A stretch of 64,000 bases of DNA from Streptococcus oralis (lineage in GTDB: Bacteria; Bacillota; Bacilli; Lactobacillales; Streptococcaceae), in assembly GCF_001579175.1 (NCBI RefSeq), contig NZ_KQ970762.1, forward strand, positions 48,451 to 112,450, read 5' to 3'. The position numbers and the translations under genes were made by a program. This document shows, piece after piece, positions 24,474 through 39,108 of this stretch; the stretch's first letter is position 1, and each line of letters opens with the position of its first letter. The notes under the pieces were generated by a model that saw only the letters and a list, made by a program, of their open reading frames with translations, made no database searches and was not told the origin of the DNA.

Positions 24474-24502
24474 ATGGGAATGGGAGTCGACCCCATTCCC
24501 AT
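24474..24502. other. perfect hairpin upstream of agaS
   Basis: ATGGGAATGGG and CCCATTCCCAT pair perfectly around a 7-base loop, just upstream of the agaS start and without a T-run. It could protect the 5' end of a processed agaS mRNA or slow the ribosome. The stretch 24503-24661 shows no gene; I see nothing else firm there. Confidence 0.5.
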
Positions 24503-24661
24503 GTATATCTATATAAGGTGTTCTAGCGATTGTTGCGCTGTCACATCATTTTATTGAATGGAGTTCCAACTAAAATCTTGGGGAAAAGTACGATCATCGT
24601 CGGAGCACGATTCCATCCTCCTGTCGCCTATTTTCCCTGTGATTTTTACGTTGTCACATCG

Positions 24662-24767
24662 TATACTCAATGAAAATCAAAGAGCAAACTAGGAAGCTAG
24701 CCGCAGGCTGTACTTGAGTACGGCAAGGCGACGCTGACGCGGTTTGAATTTGATTTTTAAAGAGTAT
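24662..24767 (+). repeat. BOX element (boxA-boxC)
   Basis: Starts TATACTCAATGAAAATCAAA and ends TTTAAAGAGTAT, with the boxC core TACGGCAAGGCGACGCTGAC inside. This is the BOX repeat of pneumococcus and mitis-group streptococci, boxA joined directly to boxC without boxB. It lies flush with the PTS IIA stop, between IIA and agaS, and folds into a long stem that could modulate readthrough. BOX elements are nonautonomous and thought to be mobilised in trans. Confidence 0.93.
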
Positions 24768-25171
24768 TATTCATCTTCATCATCATCGAAGCCCGCTAAC
24801 AGGTCGTTGACTTTTACAATGCTTTCTGCAGCACGGTTTTTATAGTCTGCATCTGCACCTGTAAGGCTCGCATTGATAAATTCAATCACCATTGGAAGAT
24901 TCATTCCTGCGTAAAGTTCGATGTCACGACCTTCCATGATCAGACGGCTCACCACATTACACGGTGTTCCACCAAGGAGATCCGCAAAGACAAGGAAATC
25001 ATCCAAACCATCAATAGCAGCTTCAAATTTTGCAGTAAAGTCTTCTGGACCATCTTCTGGAAGAAGAGCTACCGCGTGAATGTTTTCTTGTGGTCCCATA
25101 ATCATTTCTGTGCTACCCTTGAGTTCTTCACAGAAACGACCATGACTCACTAAAATTAAGTGTTTTGCCAT
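24767..25171 (-). CDS. PTS mannose/fructose/sorbose-family EIIA
   Basis: 134 aa. The N-terminus H-L-I-L-V-S-H-G-R-F has the phosphorylatable His10. D-L-L-G-G-T-P-C-N-V near 65 is the conserved family loop. The C-terminus is acidic (D-D-D-E-D-E). It passes phosphate from HPr to the EIIB encoded three genes upstream. Last gene of the PTS block; a BOX element follows. Confidence 0.93.
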   Translation of the reverse strand: MAKHLILVSHGRFCEELKGSTEMIMGPQENIHAVALLPEDGPEDFTAKFEAAIDGLDDFLVFADLLGGTPCNVVSRLIMEGRDIELYAGMNLPMVIEFINASLTGADADYKNRAAESIVKVNDLLAGFDDDEDE

Positions 25172-25177
25172 AAGAAA

Positions 25178-25999
25178 TTATGCTCCCATTCCAAGTAAGA
25201 ATTTACCAATGGCAGAAAGTCCTACTGCAAGGGCAATAATGATACCGATAGCTTTTGTAGAAGTCATACCTTTCTTACCAAGCAACCAGAAGATAAAGCC
25301 AGTGAAGATTGCTGGAAGCAAACGTGGGAAGATTGTGTTCAAGATGTCTTGGAAGTCAATCATCTTTTCACCGATTGGCAATTTGTAAGAAATGTCAAAG
25401 TTGATCATTGTTGCTACAAGAGCACCCATCATGAAGACACCAAGTACAGATGCGGCATCAATCAAAGCCGTCAAAGTACTTTGCATGTTGTTGATAAGGT
25501 TAACCCCTTCTTTGTAGGCGAATTCCAACTGTTTCCAACGGAAAATGTCATAAGCCACTGCTACCGCAATCCAAAGGAAGATACCCCAAGGTTGGCCTCC
25601 AATAGCCATTGTTGCCGCGATAGAACCCATGATAGCTGGTACAAGTGAACCAAAGATAGTATCTCCAAGAGGAGCAAATGGCCCCATCAAACCAGTCTTG
25701 ATACCGTTAACGGCATCTTTTGACTCAACCCCATCTTTTTCTTCTAGAGCAAGGTCAAAACCAACAATAATAGTATGGAAGAAGTTAGAAGTGTTGAAGA
25801 ATTGAGTATGAACTTTCATCATTTCTTTCAACTCAGGAGTACCGTCTCCATACATCTTACGCAATTGAGGCAAGAGCATATAAAGGTAACCAGAGGCTTG
25901 CATCCGTTCGTAGTTCCAACCCAATTGGAAAGTAAACAAGCTCCGTTTGTTGATTTGATTAAAATCTTCTTTTGTAAGTTTGTAATTAGAATTCGTCAT
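25178..25999 (-). CDS. PTS mannose-family EIID
   Basis: 273 aa from ATG 25999 (M-T-N-S-N-Y-K-L-T-K). Family marks: F-Q-L-G-W-N-Y-E-R-M-Q-A-S-G-Y near 27-41 and G-L-M-G-P-F-A-P-L-G-D-T-I near 105; hydrophobic C-terminal half. It forms the membrane channel with EIIC. The start overlaps the eiiC stop by 14 bases, so translation is coupled. Confidence 0.92.
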   Translation of the reverse strand: MTNSNYKLTKEDFNQINKRSLFTFQLGWNYERMQASGYLYMLLPQLRKMYGDGTPELKEMMKVHTQFFNTSNFFHTIIVGFDLALEEKDGVESKDAVNGIKTGLMGPFAPLGDTIFGSLVPAIMGSIAATMAIGGQPWGIFLWIAVAVAYDIFRWKQLEFAYKEGVNLINNMQSTLTALIDAASVLGVFMMGALVATMINFDISYKLPIGEKMIDFQDILNTIFPRLLPAIFTGFIFWLLGKKGMTSTKAIGIIIALAVGLSAIGKFLLGMGA

Positions 26000-26891
26000 C
26001 TTCAATTTCCCCACTTTCTGACTCTGTAGAAGGTGCTACTACAGCCACTTTTTGACTGTTCTTAAAGTGAAGCACTGCTAGGAAGATACCAATAATAGAG
26101 ATACCAATCATAGACAATCCTTTGAAGTTGTTAACAAAGCCAATCTTTTGAGCAACATCATCAGGAAGAGTACCAAGGATACCCGCAACAGCGCCACCAA
26201 GACCTGTTATATTTGAGTAAAGAACAGTCAACATCGCTGTCAAACCGAATCCCATTGCAAGGTAGTGAAGGTTACGTTTAACTGGAAGGTAACGAAGTAA
26301 GATTGCAAATCCAAGACCTGGAAGCATACGTCCTGCAAGTGTCAAACCATCTGCAATCCATTGGTATTCTTTAACGAGGTCTACTACCGATTGTACAAAA
26401 GCACCACCAAAAGCAAGAGCGAAGAGGACTGGAAGAGCACGAGAAAGAGCCCAAGGAACTGCACCAAGTAGATAGTTACGTTCAATTGCTTTGTAGTCAA
26501 AGCGCTCAATCGCAGCATCCACACGATGTGCAAAGAAAGTAGTTGTCATACGTCCAAGAACGTCGAAGTAAGTCAAGAGTGCTGCTACTGGTACAGCGAT
26601 TGTTGTAACAGCAAGTTCAGCGTCAATCCCTTGAGCTACTGAGAAGGCAGTTGCAAGAACTGCACCAGATGTAGCATCAATACGAGAAGCACCACCAAAG
26701 GTACCAACTCCGAGAACCAAGAGTTGCAAGCTACCACCGACATACAAACCAGTTGTCAAATCTCCCATGACCAAACCAGTAATAAAACCAGCAAATACAG
26801 GGGAACCTGCAGATGAAACAATTGTCAACTCATCACAGATTTGATAAGCTGAGTACAAAGTGAGAAGTAAAATTTGCCACCATTGTATCAT
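25986..26891 (-). CDS. PTS mannose-family EIIC
   Basis: 301 aa, multi-span membrane protein. The N-terminus L-T-L-Y-S-A-Y-Q-I-C-D-E, G-L-V-M-G-D-L-T-T-G-L-Y-V-G-G near 38-52 and G-A-S-R-I-D-A-T-S-G match the sorbose/mannose EIIC family. The C-terminus has an acidic tail. Between EIIB and EIID in one operon; specificity, probably galactose/galactosamine or a Gal-beta-1,3 disaccharide, is inferred from bgaC and agaS. Confidence 0.92.
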   Translation of the reverse strand: MIQWWQILLLTLYSAYQICDELTIVSSAGSPVFAGFITGLVMGDLTTGLYVGGSLQLLVLGVGTFGGASRIDATSGAVLATAFSVAQGIDAELAVTTIAVPVAALLTYFDVLGRMTTTFFAHRVDAAIERFDYKAIERNYLLGAVPWALSRALPVLFALAFGGAFVQSVVDLVKEYQWIADGLTLAGRMLPGLGFAILLRYLPVKRNLHYLAMGFGLTAMLTVLYSNITGLGGAVAGILGTLPDDVAQKIGFVNNFKGLSMIGISIIGIFLAVLHFKNSQKVAVVAPSTESESGEIEDDEF

Positions 26892-26917
26892 AACAATGAC
26901 CTCCTAAAAAATTTTTC

Positions 26918-27390
26918 CTATTTTAATAAACTCAAAAAGTCTGATATTGGATCGTTTGGAACCATTTGAGCTGTGAGTTTAACACCTTTTTCTGCCAGTT
27001 TGTGGAAGTCTTCCACATCCTTATCTACCACGTTGATAGAACGTGTGATAGCACGAGTTTCTGGTGTTTGAGACATATTGCCGACATTGAGTGTTTCAAG
27101 CGGAACGCCTGCTTCAACCAAACCAAGGAAACGGTCTGGTTTACGTGCAACGATAAAGAGACGTTGGCTATCGTATTTACCAGCAAGGATATTCGCTGCC
27201 GCTTTCTCAATTGGCAAGATACTAAGTTTCACACCTGGTGGTGTAGCAAGTTTCAAGCCACTCTTTTCAATATCGTTGTTAACGACTTCATCGTCTACAA
27301 CCATAATGCGCGAAACGTTTAGTTTCCCTGCCCAAAGATTGGCTACTTGACCGTGGATCAAACGTCCATCGATACGGCATCCTACAATTG

Positions 27391-27394
<4 letters not shown>
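26918..27394 (-). CDS. PTS mannose-family EIIB
   Basis: 158 aa. The opening R-I-D-G-R-L-I-H-G-Q-V carries the phosphorylated His15 typical of mannose-family EIIB. It overlaps the end of bgaC by four bases, tying sugar release to sugar import. Confidence 0.93.
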
Positions 27395-29178
<1,784 letters not shown>

Positions 29179-29198
29179 GTTACTACCTCTGACTAATT

Positions 29199-29214
29199 AA
29201 GTTTGCGCTTTCAT
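29199..29214 (-). promoter_or_regulatory. cre site (CcpA) upstream of bgaC
   Basis: ATGAAAGCGCAAACTT fits the catabolite-responsive element consensus WTGNAANCGNWNNCWW at every position and lies between the -10 and the bgaC start. The operon should be repressed by preferred sugars. Confidence 0.85.
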
Positions 29215-29228
29215 TTATTATAATATTA

Positions 29229-29257
29229 AATATAATCAAATCTTTTGCATTTGTCAA
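29229..29257 (-). promoter_or_regulatory. bgaC operon promoter
   Basis: TTGACA and TATATT on the minus strand, 17 bases apart, upstream of the cre site. The remaining bases up to 29456 are AT-rich and probably hold control sites for the divergent gntR gene; no clear palindrome was found. Confidence 0.8.
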
Positions 29258-29498
29258 TAGGTTTTAGAAAATTCTTTAAAATTTTTCTATTTTTTTACTT
29301 ACCGTTTACCGAAATTATCAAAAAATCGCATGAAAGTCGTTTTTTTATGTATGATAATTCACAAGGCTAGAAAATGAAATTTTTTACATGTAACATAACA
29401 TCTTTAGTCGATTATTTTAATTTTTTTACCTAAATACTACTATTTTCTCAGTATTTATGGTAAAATCAAGGTTGGAGAAAGAGAATCGAGGTGAAATT

Positions 29499-30215
29499 AT
29501 GGCTATTCCAAAATACCAATATATTAAAGATGAATTAAAAAACAAAATCATCTCAGGTCAATTTGCGAGTGGAGATAAATTTTATACAGAAGCAGAATTG
29601 ATTGCGATGTACGATGTTAGTTCGATCACCGTTGTTCGTGCTTTGAATGATCTTGCAAAAGACGGCTATATTGTCCGTCAACAAGGTAAAGGAACTTTCG
29701 TTTCACGTGCACGTAAGCACAAACTCGTTGAGTTTTCAGATGTTGAAATCTTTGAAACAAAAGACGATAAAGTTACTGTCCTTTCTATCGAGCGCGGAAA
29801 CAAGCTTGAATATTTAGAGAAACTCGGCCTACGTGGAGATCAATTCTACTATAAGATTGAACGTATTCGTCAAACAAATGACGTTACATACATCTACCAC
29901 ACATCTTATGTTCCTGAACAATATATCAATGCCAACTATCCAAATCTTGATTATTATAGTTCTATCTATAAACGTTTCAAATTGGATTACCGCATTCACA
30001 TGAGTGATGAGCATTTTGAGGAAATCAATGAGATTGCCTTTCCAACACCAGAGCATGCTGCTTCTGTACTTGGAATCGATACACAATTCCCAACTGTCTT
30101 CCAAACCAAGACTACAAAACTTGAGGCCACTGGCCAAGTCCTTGCCTATAGTGAAACTTATAAGCGAGCAGACTACTACAAAATCAAATTCATCTCATGT
30201 AACCGAGGTCATTAA
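29499..30215 (+). CDS. GntR-family (HutC-type) transcriptional regulator
   Basis: 238 aa from ATG 29499 (GAGGTG site); the open frame begins 14 codons earlier without support. Winged-helix domain at 1-70 (Y-I-K-D-E-L-K-N-K-I, V-S-S-I-T-V-V-R-A-L-N-D-L, then G-K-G-T-F-V), followed by a UTRA ligand domain (about 80-230; E-R-I-R-Q-T-N-D-V-T-Y-I). Divergent from bgaC and upstream of strH, it very likely controls one or both in response to a sugar phosphate. Confidence 0.9.
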   Translation: MAIPKYQYIKDELKNKIISGQFASGDKFYTEAELIAMYDVSSITVVRALNDLAKDGYIVRQQGKGTFVSRARKHKLVEFSDVEIFETKDDKVTVLSIERGNKLEYLEKLGLRGDQFYYKIERIRQTNDVTYIYHTSYVPEQYINANYPNLDYYSSIYKRFKLDYRIHMSDEHFEEINEIAFPTPEHAASVLGIDTQFPTVFQTKTTKLEATGQVLAYSETYKRADYYKIKFISCNRGH

Positions 30216-30216
30216 G

Positions 30217-30245
30217 AAAAAGCCTGAGCCCAGCTCAGGCTTTTT
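30217..30245. terminator. terminator of the gntR gene
   Basis: AAAAAGCCTGAGC and GCTCAGGCTTTTT pair perfectly around CCA, directly after the stop. Confidence 0.92.
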
Positions 30246-30436
30246 CTGTATTTAATTATAGCACGAGAAAGAAGCTGTGAAAATGCTATGAAAGGTTCTT
30301 ATTTAATTAGTAGCGTTTTTACTAAAAACAAGTTAAATACTTGCTTCGTTTTTCCTTCTATCTTTATCTTTTATTGGCAATTTTCTCCTAAATCTTATGT
30401 TTTCCTCCATTTATTATAGTTCTTATATAAACCCTC

Positions 30437-30493
30437 TTGACATTTTACCCCTTAGATAATAAAATAAAATTGGTTTTATGTAAACGCTATCAT
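30437..30493 (+). promoter_or_regulatory. strH promoter with cre site
   Basis: TTGACA (30437-30442) and TAAAAT (30460-30465) are 17 bases apart. ATGTAAACGCTATCAT (30478-30493) matches the cre consensus fully and lies just downstream of the start site, so CcpA should block strH during growth on preferred sugars. Confidence 0.85.
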
Positions 30494-30502
30494 ATGCGAT
30501 AA

Positions 30503-34551
<4,049 letters not shown>

Positions 34552-34570
34552 CCCCCTTCGACAAGAATAC

Positions 34571-34599
34571 AAAAAAGCGAGATTGAATCTCGCTTTTTA
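34571..34599. terminator. bidirectional terminator between strH and purB
   Basis: AAAAAAGCGAGA and TCTCGCTTTTTA pair around a 5-base loop, between the converging strH and purB genes. Confidence 0.9.
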
Positions 34600-34608
34600 T
34601 TGTTAGGA

Positions 34609-35907
34609 TTAATCACCCAGTCCGATACGTTCAAAGATATCATCCACTCGTTTGGTGTAGTATGCAGGGTTGAAGATTTCATCAATTTCATCTTGAGTGA
34701 GGCGTGATGTCACTTCTTGATCTGCTTCGAGAAGGGGTTTAAAGTCCACTTGGTTGTCCCAAGAGTAGGCTGTTTTTGGTTGCACCAAGTCATAGGCTTG
34801 CTCACGGGTCATACCTTTTTCAATCAAGGTCAACATAGCCCGCTGGCTAAAGATAAGACCAAAAGTTGAGTTCATGTTGCGGATCATGTTCTCTGGGAAA
34901 ACCGTCAAGTTCTTGACGATGTTTCCAAAACGGTTGAGCATGTAGTCGATCAAAATAGTTGTATCTGGTGTGATGATACGCTCAGCTGATGAGTGAGAGA
35001 TATCACGTTCGTGCCAGAGAGCCACGTTTTCATAAGCTGTCACCATGTGACCACGGATAACACGCGCAAGACCTGTCATGTTCTCAGAACCGATAGGGTT
35101 GCGTTTGTGAGGCATTGCTGAAGACCCTTTTTGACCTTTGGCAAAGAACTCTTCCACTTCACGTTGTTCTGATTTTTGAAGACCACGAATTTCAGTCGCC
35201 ATACGCTCGATAGAAGTTGCGATGCTGGCAAGAACCGCAAAGTACTCAGCGTGAAGGTCACGAGGAAGCACCTGTGTAGAGATTTCTTGAGCACGGATAC
35301 CCAATTTATCGCAGACGTATTTTTCAACGAATGGTGGGATATTGGCAAAGTTACCAACCGCACCAGAAATCTTACCAGCTTCCACACCAGCAGCCGCATG
35401 CTCGAAACGCTCGATGTTGCGCTTCATTTCGCTGTACCAAGTGGCCAATTTAAGACCAAATGTTGTCGGCTCAGCGTGCACACCATGAGTACGACCCATC
35501 ATGATAGTGAACTTGTGCTCCTTAGCCTTGTCAGCGATGATATTGAGGAAGTTTTCAAGATCCTTGCGGATGATGTCATTGGCCTGCTTGTAAAGGAAAC
35601 CGTAGGCCGTATCCACCACATCAGTAGAAGTCAAACCATAGTGAACCCACTTGCGCTCTTCTCCAAGAGTCTCAGAAACCGCACGTGTGAAGGCCACCAC
35701 ATCGTGGCGAGTCTCCTGCTCAATCTCCAAAATACGGTCGATGTCAAAGTCCGCTTTTTCGCGAATCAAAGCCACATCTTCCTTAGGGATTTCCCCCAAC
35801 TCAGCCCATGCCTCGTCAGCCAAGATTTCCACCTCAAGCCAAGCACGGTATTTATTTTCTTCACTCCAAATGTTCGCCATCTCAGGGCGAGAGTAACGGT
35901 TGATCAT
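34609..35907 (-). CDS. purB: adenylosuccinate lyase
   Basis: 432 aa from ATG 35907 (GGAGAAG site). The family signature [16 protein letters not shown] lies near 262-277 with the catalytic Ser; [11 protein letters not shown] near 140 supplies His. It acts twice in purine synthesis (SAICAR to AICAR and adenylosuccinate to AMP). Its ribosome site begins directly after the stop of a foreign gene at 35918, so inserted genes are now part of its transcript. Confidence 0.97.
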   Translation of the reverse strand: MINRYSRPEMANIWSEENKYRAWLEVEILADEAWAELGEIPKEDVALIREKADFDIDRILEIEQETRHDVVAFTRAVSETLGEERKWVHYGLTSTDVVDTAYGFLYKQANDIIRKDLENFLNIIADKAKEHKFTIMMGRTHGVHAEPTTFGLKLATWYSEMKRNIERFEHAAAGVEAGKISGAVGNFANIPPFVEKYVCDKLGIRAQEISTQVLPRDLHAEYFAVLASIATSIERMATEIRGLQKSEQREVEEFFAKGQKGSSAMPHKRNPIGSENMTGLARVIRGHMVTAYENVALWHERDISHSSAERIITPDTTILIDYMLNRFGNIVKNLTVFPENMIRNMNSTFGLIFSQRAMLTLIEKGMTREQAYDLVQPKTAYSWDNQVDFKPLLEADQEVTSRLTQDEIDEIFNPAYYTKRVDDIFERIGLGD

Positions 35908-35917
35908 TTTCTTCTCC

Positions 35918-36760
35918 TTAGTCTTTTGGTGTATATAAGTCTTTATAGAACTTATCGTTAAATGATTCAAATTTTTTAGTTTTGCTGTTTAGCTTTCCTC
36001 TAAAATAAATATACTCAGGTTCTTTATCTATTAAATCAGCAATATTTTTCGTGTTAGAGCGTTCTTTAATTCTCTCTATATTTGAGAATACCTTCGGATA
36101 ATCGGAGCCTATAAATTCTATTTGAAGCATATCAGGATTGAAATCTGCAATAGAAACCCATGCTAGACCATAAAATATTCTCTGTCTATCTTCTACAATG
36201 TGTCCTGTAGTATCCACAAAATACTCATTAAGGGAAATCAACTCGCCTTCTATTCTAATATTTCTTACATTATTATCAATTTGTGGATTTTCATAAAGTT
36301 CCACAAACGTAGCTACTGAATAAAATTGTCTATCCTGTAGTTGATTACTAGAAATATTTGTTCTAGATGAATTTCTTGACTGCTCAGCAATATCAAGTGA
36401 ACCAACAACTGTATCTCCAGTTACTCTCGCTTTACTCAATGACTTCTTAACAGATATTATTCCACCATCTGAAACCGTTCCTTTAGCTCCTATAAACTCC
36501 TTGCTCACCTGGTCCTTAACTTCTTGTGGCGATATGCAAGTACAACCTTCAACATGTAGTTCGTCGTTGTGAGATGGTTTAAAATAAAACCTTTTCCCAT
36601 CTTTCTTTTTCCAGTTTGTACATGTTAAAGGAATTTGGCAATCTTGATCAATGCACCTAAAATTTTTTTCAGAATTTAATCTTCCTTCAAGGGAATACTT
36701 TTGCGCCTCAAAGGCACTAATAGTTTTTTTCACTTCTAAACTATACGCTCGCTCAACCAT
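35918..36760 (-). CDS. hypothetical protein with CoiA-like N-terminal Cys cluster, 280 aa
   Basis: I do not recognise the full protein. Residues 33-77 have the pattern F-R-C-x4-C-x5-C ... H-x2-G-C-x-C around a [14 protein letters not shown] core, resembling the zinc-ribbon that opens CoiA-like proteins. A Ser/Thr/Asn-rich linker follows (100-145), then a beta-rich C-terminal domain with W-V-S-I-A-D-F-N-P near 200. AT-rich and absent from the purine backbone of related species, with the 295-aa gene 21 bases upstream. The pair is a candidate two-gene accessory or defence cassette; function unknown. Confidence 0.6.
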   Translation of the reverse strand: MVERAYSLEVKKTISAFEAQKYSLEGRLNSEKNFRCIDQDCQIPLTCTNWKKKDGKRFYFKPSHNDELHVEGCTCISPQEVKDQVSKEFIGAKGTVSDGGIISVKKSLSKARVTGDTVVGSLDIAEQSRNSSRTNISSNQLQDRQFYSVATFVELYENPQIDNNVRNIRIEGELISLNEYFVDTTGHIVEDRQRIFYGLAWVSIADFNPDMLQIEFIGSDYPKVFSNIERIKERSNTKNIADLIDKEPEYIYFRGKLNSKTKKFESFNDKFYKDLYTPKD

Positions 36761-36781
36761 AACTTACACTCCGTTTCGTAT

Positions 36782-37669
36782 CTAGTAAGAGTTGTTTTCT
36801 TTTCGGCCTAAATATACAAAATCCATGATTTCGTGTAAATCATTTAATTCCTTATTTGAATTCTTACTTCTATTTTTAATATAATGCTTCTTGGCCTCTT
36901 CAAATTGTGAATACATTTTCCCTGATTCATTCATTGAAGTTCTATCATCCTCAATTTTATCAATTAATAAATCATAAACATTATTATAATTTCCTAACTG
37001 TAGATTAACTAAAATTTTGTTTGTCGAAACCTTTAATCCTGTCTCTATATAATATTCCCTAATTTCTTCATTTGTAGGGTACGGAATGGATAATAATTTA
37101 GACTTCTCTAACTTCAACCACTCAAGAGCTTGTTTTTTCCCATATGTCTTTATAATGGAAAGACAATACCGATTAGCAATTTGTAAATTCGCATCTTTAT
37201 CATAAAAATATTTAAGCGTTTTAAAACGTATAATTGGTGGCAATAATGAAAAATCATATAAAACTCCTTGAGGTGATAACAATTCAATAGGATACTTCAA
37301 AAAGTAATCAATAAAGAGATAAGCATATAAATCAAATAAGCCATCTTTTACTTGATTCAGCTCAGCGTCAGAAAACTCCTCTGTATGTTGAGTATGTGTT
37401 CCATCATTTCCCAATGGACGTATCTTCTCAATTGAAGCTTTCAAATACACTTTCCTATCTTCGGAAAGTTTCTTAAATTGTTCCATATGCTCAGCTTTTC
37501 CTAATGTAAAATGAGTATCACTCCCAATATTTAATATTTTTCTAACTATAACTTCTGAGAACTGCCTAATCCCTTTTATTTTACCTCTTTTTGTTAGTCC
37601 TACATAAAAAGTATCATGAATTAAATCACCAATCATTTGTTCATATTCAAAGATATTAAAATTTTCCAT
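36782..37669 (-). CDS. hypothetical protein, possible HEPN/DUF4145-like N-terminus, 295 aa
   Basis: Residues 1-130 are helical and include I-R-Q-F-S-E-V-I-V-R-K-I-L and I-R-P-L-G-N-D-G-T-H. The combination of a conserved Arg helix and a G-N-x-G-T-H turn recalls DUF4145/HEPN-like domains, though the match is only by eye. The rest is helical with a basic C-terminus. There are no membrane segments. It lies 21 bases before the 280-aa gene and 8 bases after the 79-codon frame. Low GC marks transfer. A nucleic-acid or RNase role is speculative. Confidence 0.55.
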   Translation of the reverse strand: MENFNIFEYEQMIGDLIHDTFYVGLTKRGKIKGIRQFSEVIVRKILNIGSDTHFTLGKAEHMEQFKKLSEDRKVYLKASIEKIRPLGNDGTHTQHTEEFSDAELNQVKDGLFDLYAYLFIDYFLKYPIELLSPQGVLYDFSLLPPIIRFKTLKYFYDKDANLQIANRYCLSIIKTYGKKQALEWLKLEKSKLLSIPYPTNEEIREYYIETGLKVSTNKILVNLQLGNYNNVYDLLIDKIEDDRTSMNESGKMYSQFEEAKKHYIKNRSKNSNKELNDLHEIMDFVYLGRKENNSY

Positions 37670-37677
37670 ATCAACCC

Positions 37678-37905
37678 CTATTCAAACTCCTCTTTCCCAA
37701 TCCACACAGATGGGTAATGATTTAGTGTATTCAAATCCGTATCTAACGGAACATCATAGATGGCTAGATAGTTTTCAGGGTATTGCCCAACTAGCTCTTC
37801 ATACTTAGCTTTCACCTTTTCGTGATCACTACTAGCATACAAAACTTCGACGACTGCTCCGGTCTTATCCTTTTCAACAAATGCATTGACGATGATTTGA
37901 ATCAT
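37678..37905 (-). CDS. small conserved protein, 75 aa
   Basis: The ATG at 37905 is chosen; a TTG four codons upstream is possible. The sequence M-I-Q-I-I-V-N-A-F-V-E-K-D-K-T-G-A-V-V-E-V-L is followed by K-Y-E-E-L-V-G-Q-Y-P-E-N-Y-L-A-I-Y-D-V. It is a small alpha/beta protein of unknown function. A degenerate copy of its C-terminus lies at 38987-39061, so this gene has been duplicated at the locus. It follows the 92-codon frame by 7-19 bases depending on starts. Confidence 0.6.
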   Translation of the reverse strand: MIQIIVNAFVEKDKTGAVVEVLYASSDHEKVKAKYEELVGQYPENYLAIYDVPLDTDLNTLNHYPSVWIGKEEFE

Positions 37906-37924
37906 AGATTTTTTCAATTAAATT

Positions 37925-38191
37925 CTAAAAATTTTCTTCTTCCTCAGGATCTTCGTAAGCAAAAAATTCAATCGAAAGTTTTATAGGACGGCTCGTTAAT
38001 CCAAAACTCTTTATATAATCATAGACCTCATCATCATCGCGCGTATGCTCTATTATTAGTTGATTATTTGTTCTCTCTACAATATGAATCCCTTCTGCAT
38101 CTGGAATTTCTGGAATGACTACATCATCCGCATAAGTAAATGTTAGAGTAGTAATATCATCTTCAAATACATCATCAAATTCTTCTATCAT
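37925..38191 (-). CDS. small acidic protein, 88 aa
   Basis: M-I-E-E-F-D-D-V-F-E-D-D-I-T-T-L-T-F-T-Y start at ATG 38191; a TTG at 38203 is an alternative. Very acidic with an acidic end (E-D-P-E-E-E-E-N-F). Its start lies two bases after the stop of a purK-tail remnant (TAGGATG), which suggests that purK was once directly upstream of this gene. Function unknown. Confidence 0.55.
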   Translation of the reverse strand: MIEEFDDVFEDDITTLTFTYADDVVIPEIPDAEGIHIVERTNNQLIIEHTRDDDEVYDYIKSFGLTSRPIKLSIEFFAYEDPEEEENF

Positions 38192-38192
38192 C

Positions 38193-38288
38193 CTAAAAAT
38201 CAATCCCTTCCCCTAATTTAACCACACTATTTAGCACATCACTAAACAAAGTTATATGCCCTACCCTACGGTTATGCTTGTCTTCTAT
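38193..38288 (-). pseudogene. duplicated 3' end of purK (32 codons)
   Basis: The minus strand reads I-E-D-K-H-N-R-R-V-G-H-I-T-L-F-S-D and ends in G-E-G-I-D-F stop, which aligns with the true PurK C-terminus ending at 39868 with a few substitutions. It begins three bases after the racemase stop. It is a scar of recombination or insertion at the purK 3' end. Confidence 0.88.
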
Positions 38289-38290
38289 GG

Positions 38291-38983
38291 TCACTTATTT
38301 ACCGCCCACTCCGCCGCTTTCTCTGCATGAATCACTGTTGTGTCATAGAGTGGCAGGTCAGTGTCGGATTGCTTGACGAGGAGACCAATCTCGGTACACC
38401 CCAAGATAACAGCTTCAGCGCCTGCTTTTTTCAAATCATCTATAACGGCAAGATAAGTCTGCTTTGAGTTTTCTTTGATGTTCCCTAGGCAAAGTTCGTC
38501 ATAAATAATTCGATTGACCTCTGTAATTCCAGCTTGGTCTGGAATCAGCACTTCTAACCCAGACTCTATTAATTTCTCCTTGTAAAAATCTTGGGTCATG
38601 GTGTACTTGGTCCCTAGGAGGCCGACTTTTTGAATACCGTCAGCCAACAAGGCCTGCGCAGTTGCCTGCGCAATATGCAAGATTGGAATCGTAATCTTTT
38701 CTTGTATCTGCGGAGCAACCTTGTGCATGGTGTTGGTACAAATAACGATGAAATCCGCACCAGCTTGCTCCAGGCGCTGAGCAATATCTGCCAACAGTTG
38801 ACCGCTTTTCTCCCAGTCTCCGACTGCTTGATAATGCTCAATCTCTGCAAAATCAACACTATAAAGTAGAATCTTAGCAGAATGCAGGCCACCCAGCTCT
38901 TTTTTGATGGTTTCGTTGATGATTTGGTAGTAAGATGTGGTGCTTTCCCAACTCATACCACCAATCAGACCAATAGTTTTCAT
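38291..38983 (-). CDS. aspartate/glutamate racemase family protein
   Basis: 230 aa. I-G-L-I-G-G-M-S-W-E-S-T opening, with the two catalytic Cys in I-C-T-N-T-M-H-K near 82-85 and L-G-C-T-E-I-G-L near 195. This is the RacX/YgeA-like broad-specificity amino-acid racemase group. Its ribosome site (GGAGGAG) lies inside a remnant of a duplicated small gene. It has no link to purine synthesis and arrived with the insertion between purK and purB. Confidence 0.87.
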   Translation of the reverse strand: MKTIGLIGGMSWESTTSYYQIINETIKKELGGLHSAKILLYSVDFAEIEHYQAVGDWEKSGQLLADIAQRLEQAGADFIVICTNTMHKVAPQIQEKITIPILHIAQATAQALLADGIQKVGLLGTKYTMTQDFYKEKLIESGLEVLIPDQAGITEVNRIIYDELCLGNIKENSKQTYLAVIDDLKKAGAEAVILGCTEIGLLVKQSDTDLPLYDTTVIHAEKAAEWAVNK

Positions 38984-38986
38984 AGG

Positions 38987-39061
38987 CTAATTAAACTCCT
39001 CCTTGCTTATCACAACCGACGGATAGTGCGGCAAGCTACTTAGATCCGTATCCAATGGCGA
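38987..39061 (-). pseudogene. remnant of the 75-aa small protein gene (C-terminal 24 codons)
   Basis: Reads P-L-D-T-D-L-S-S-L-P-H-Y-P-S-V-V-I-S-K-E-E-F-N stop, clearly homologous to the tail of the gene at 37678 (P-L-D-T-D-L-N-T-L-N-H-Y-P-S-V-W-I-G-K-E-E-F). No start is left. Confidence 0.85.
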
Positions 39062-39108
39062 ATTAAATCTAAATAACTTAAAAATTATTGATATAAGTGT
39101 TATACAGC

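Noticed and set aside
35176..35961. Long plus-strand frame (261 codons) opposite purB
   Set aside because: Same reason: antisense mirror of a conserved gene, composition unlike a real protein.
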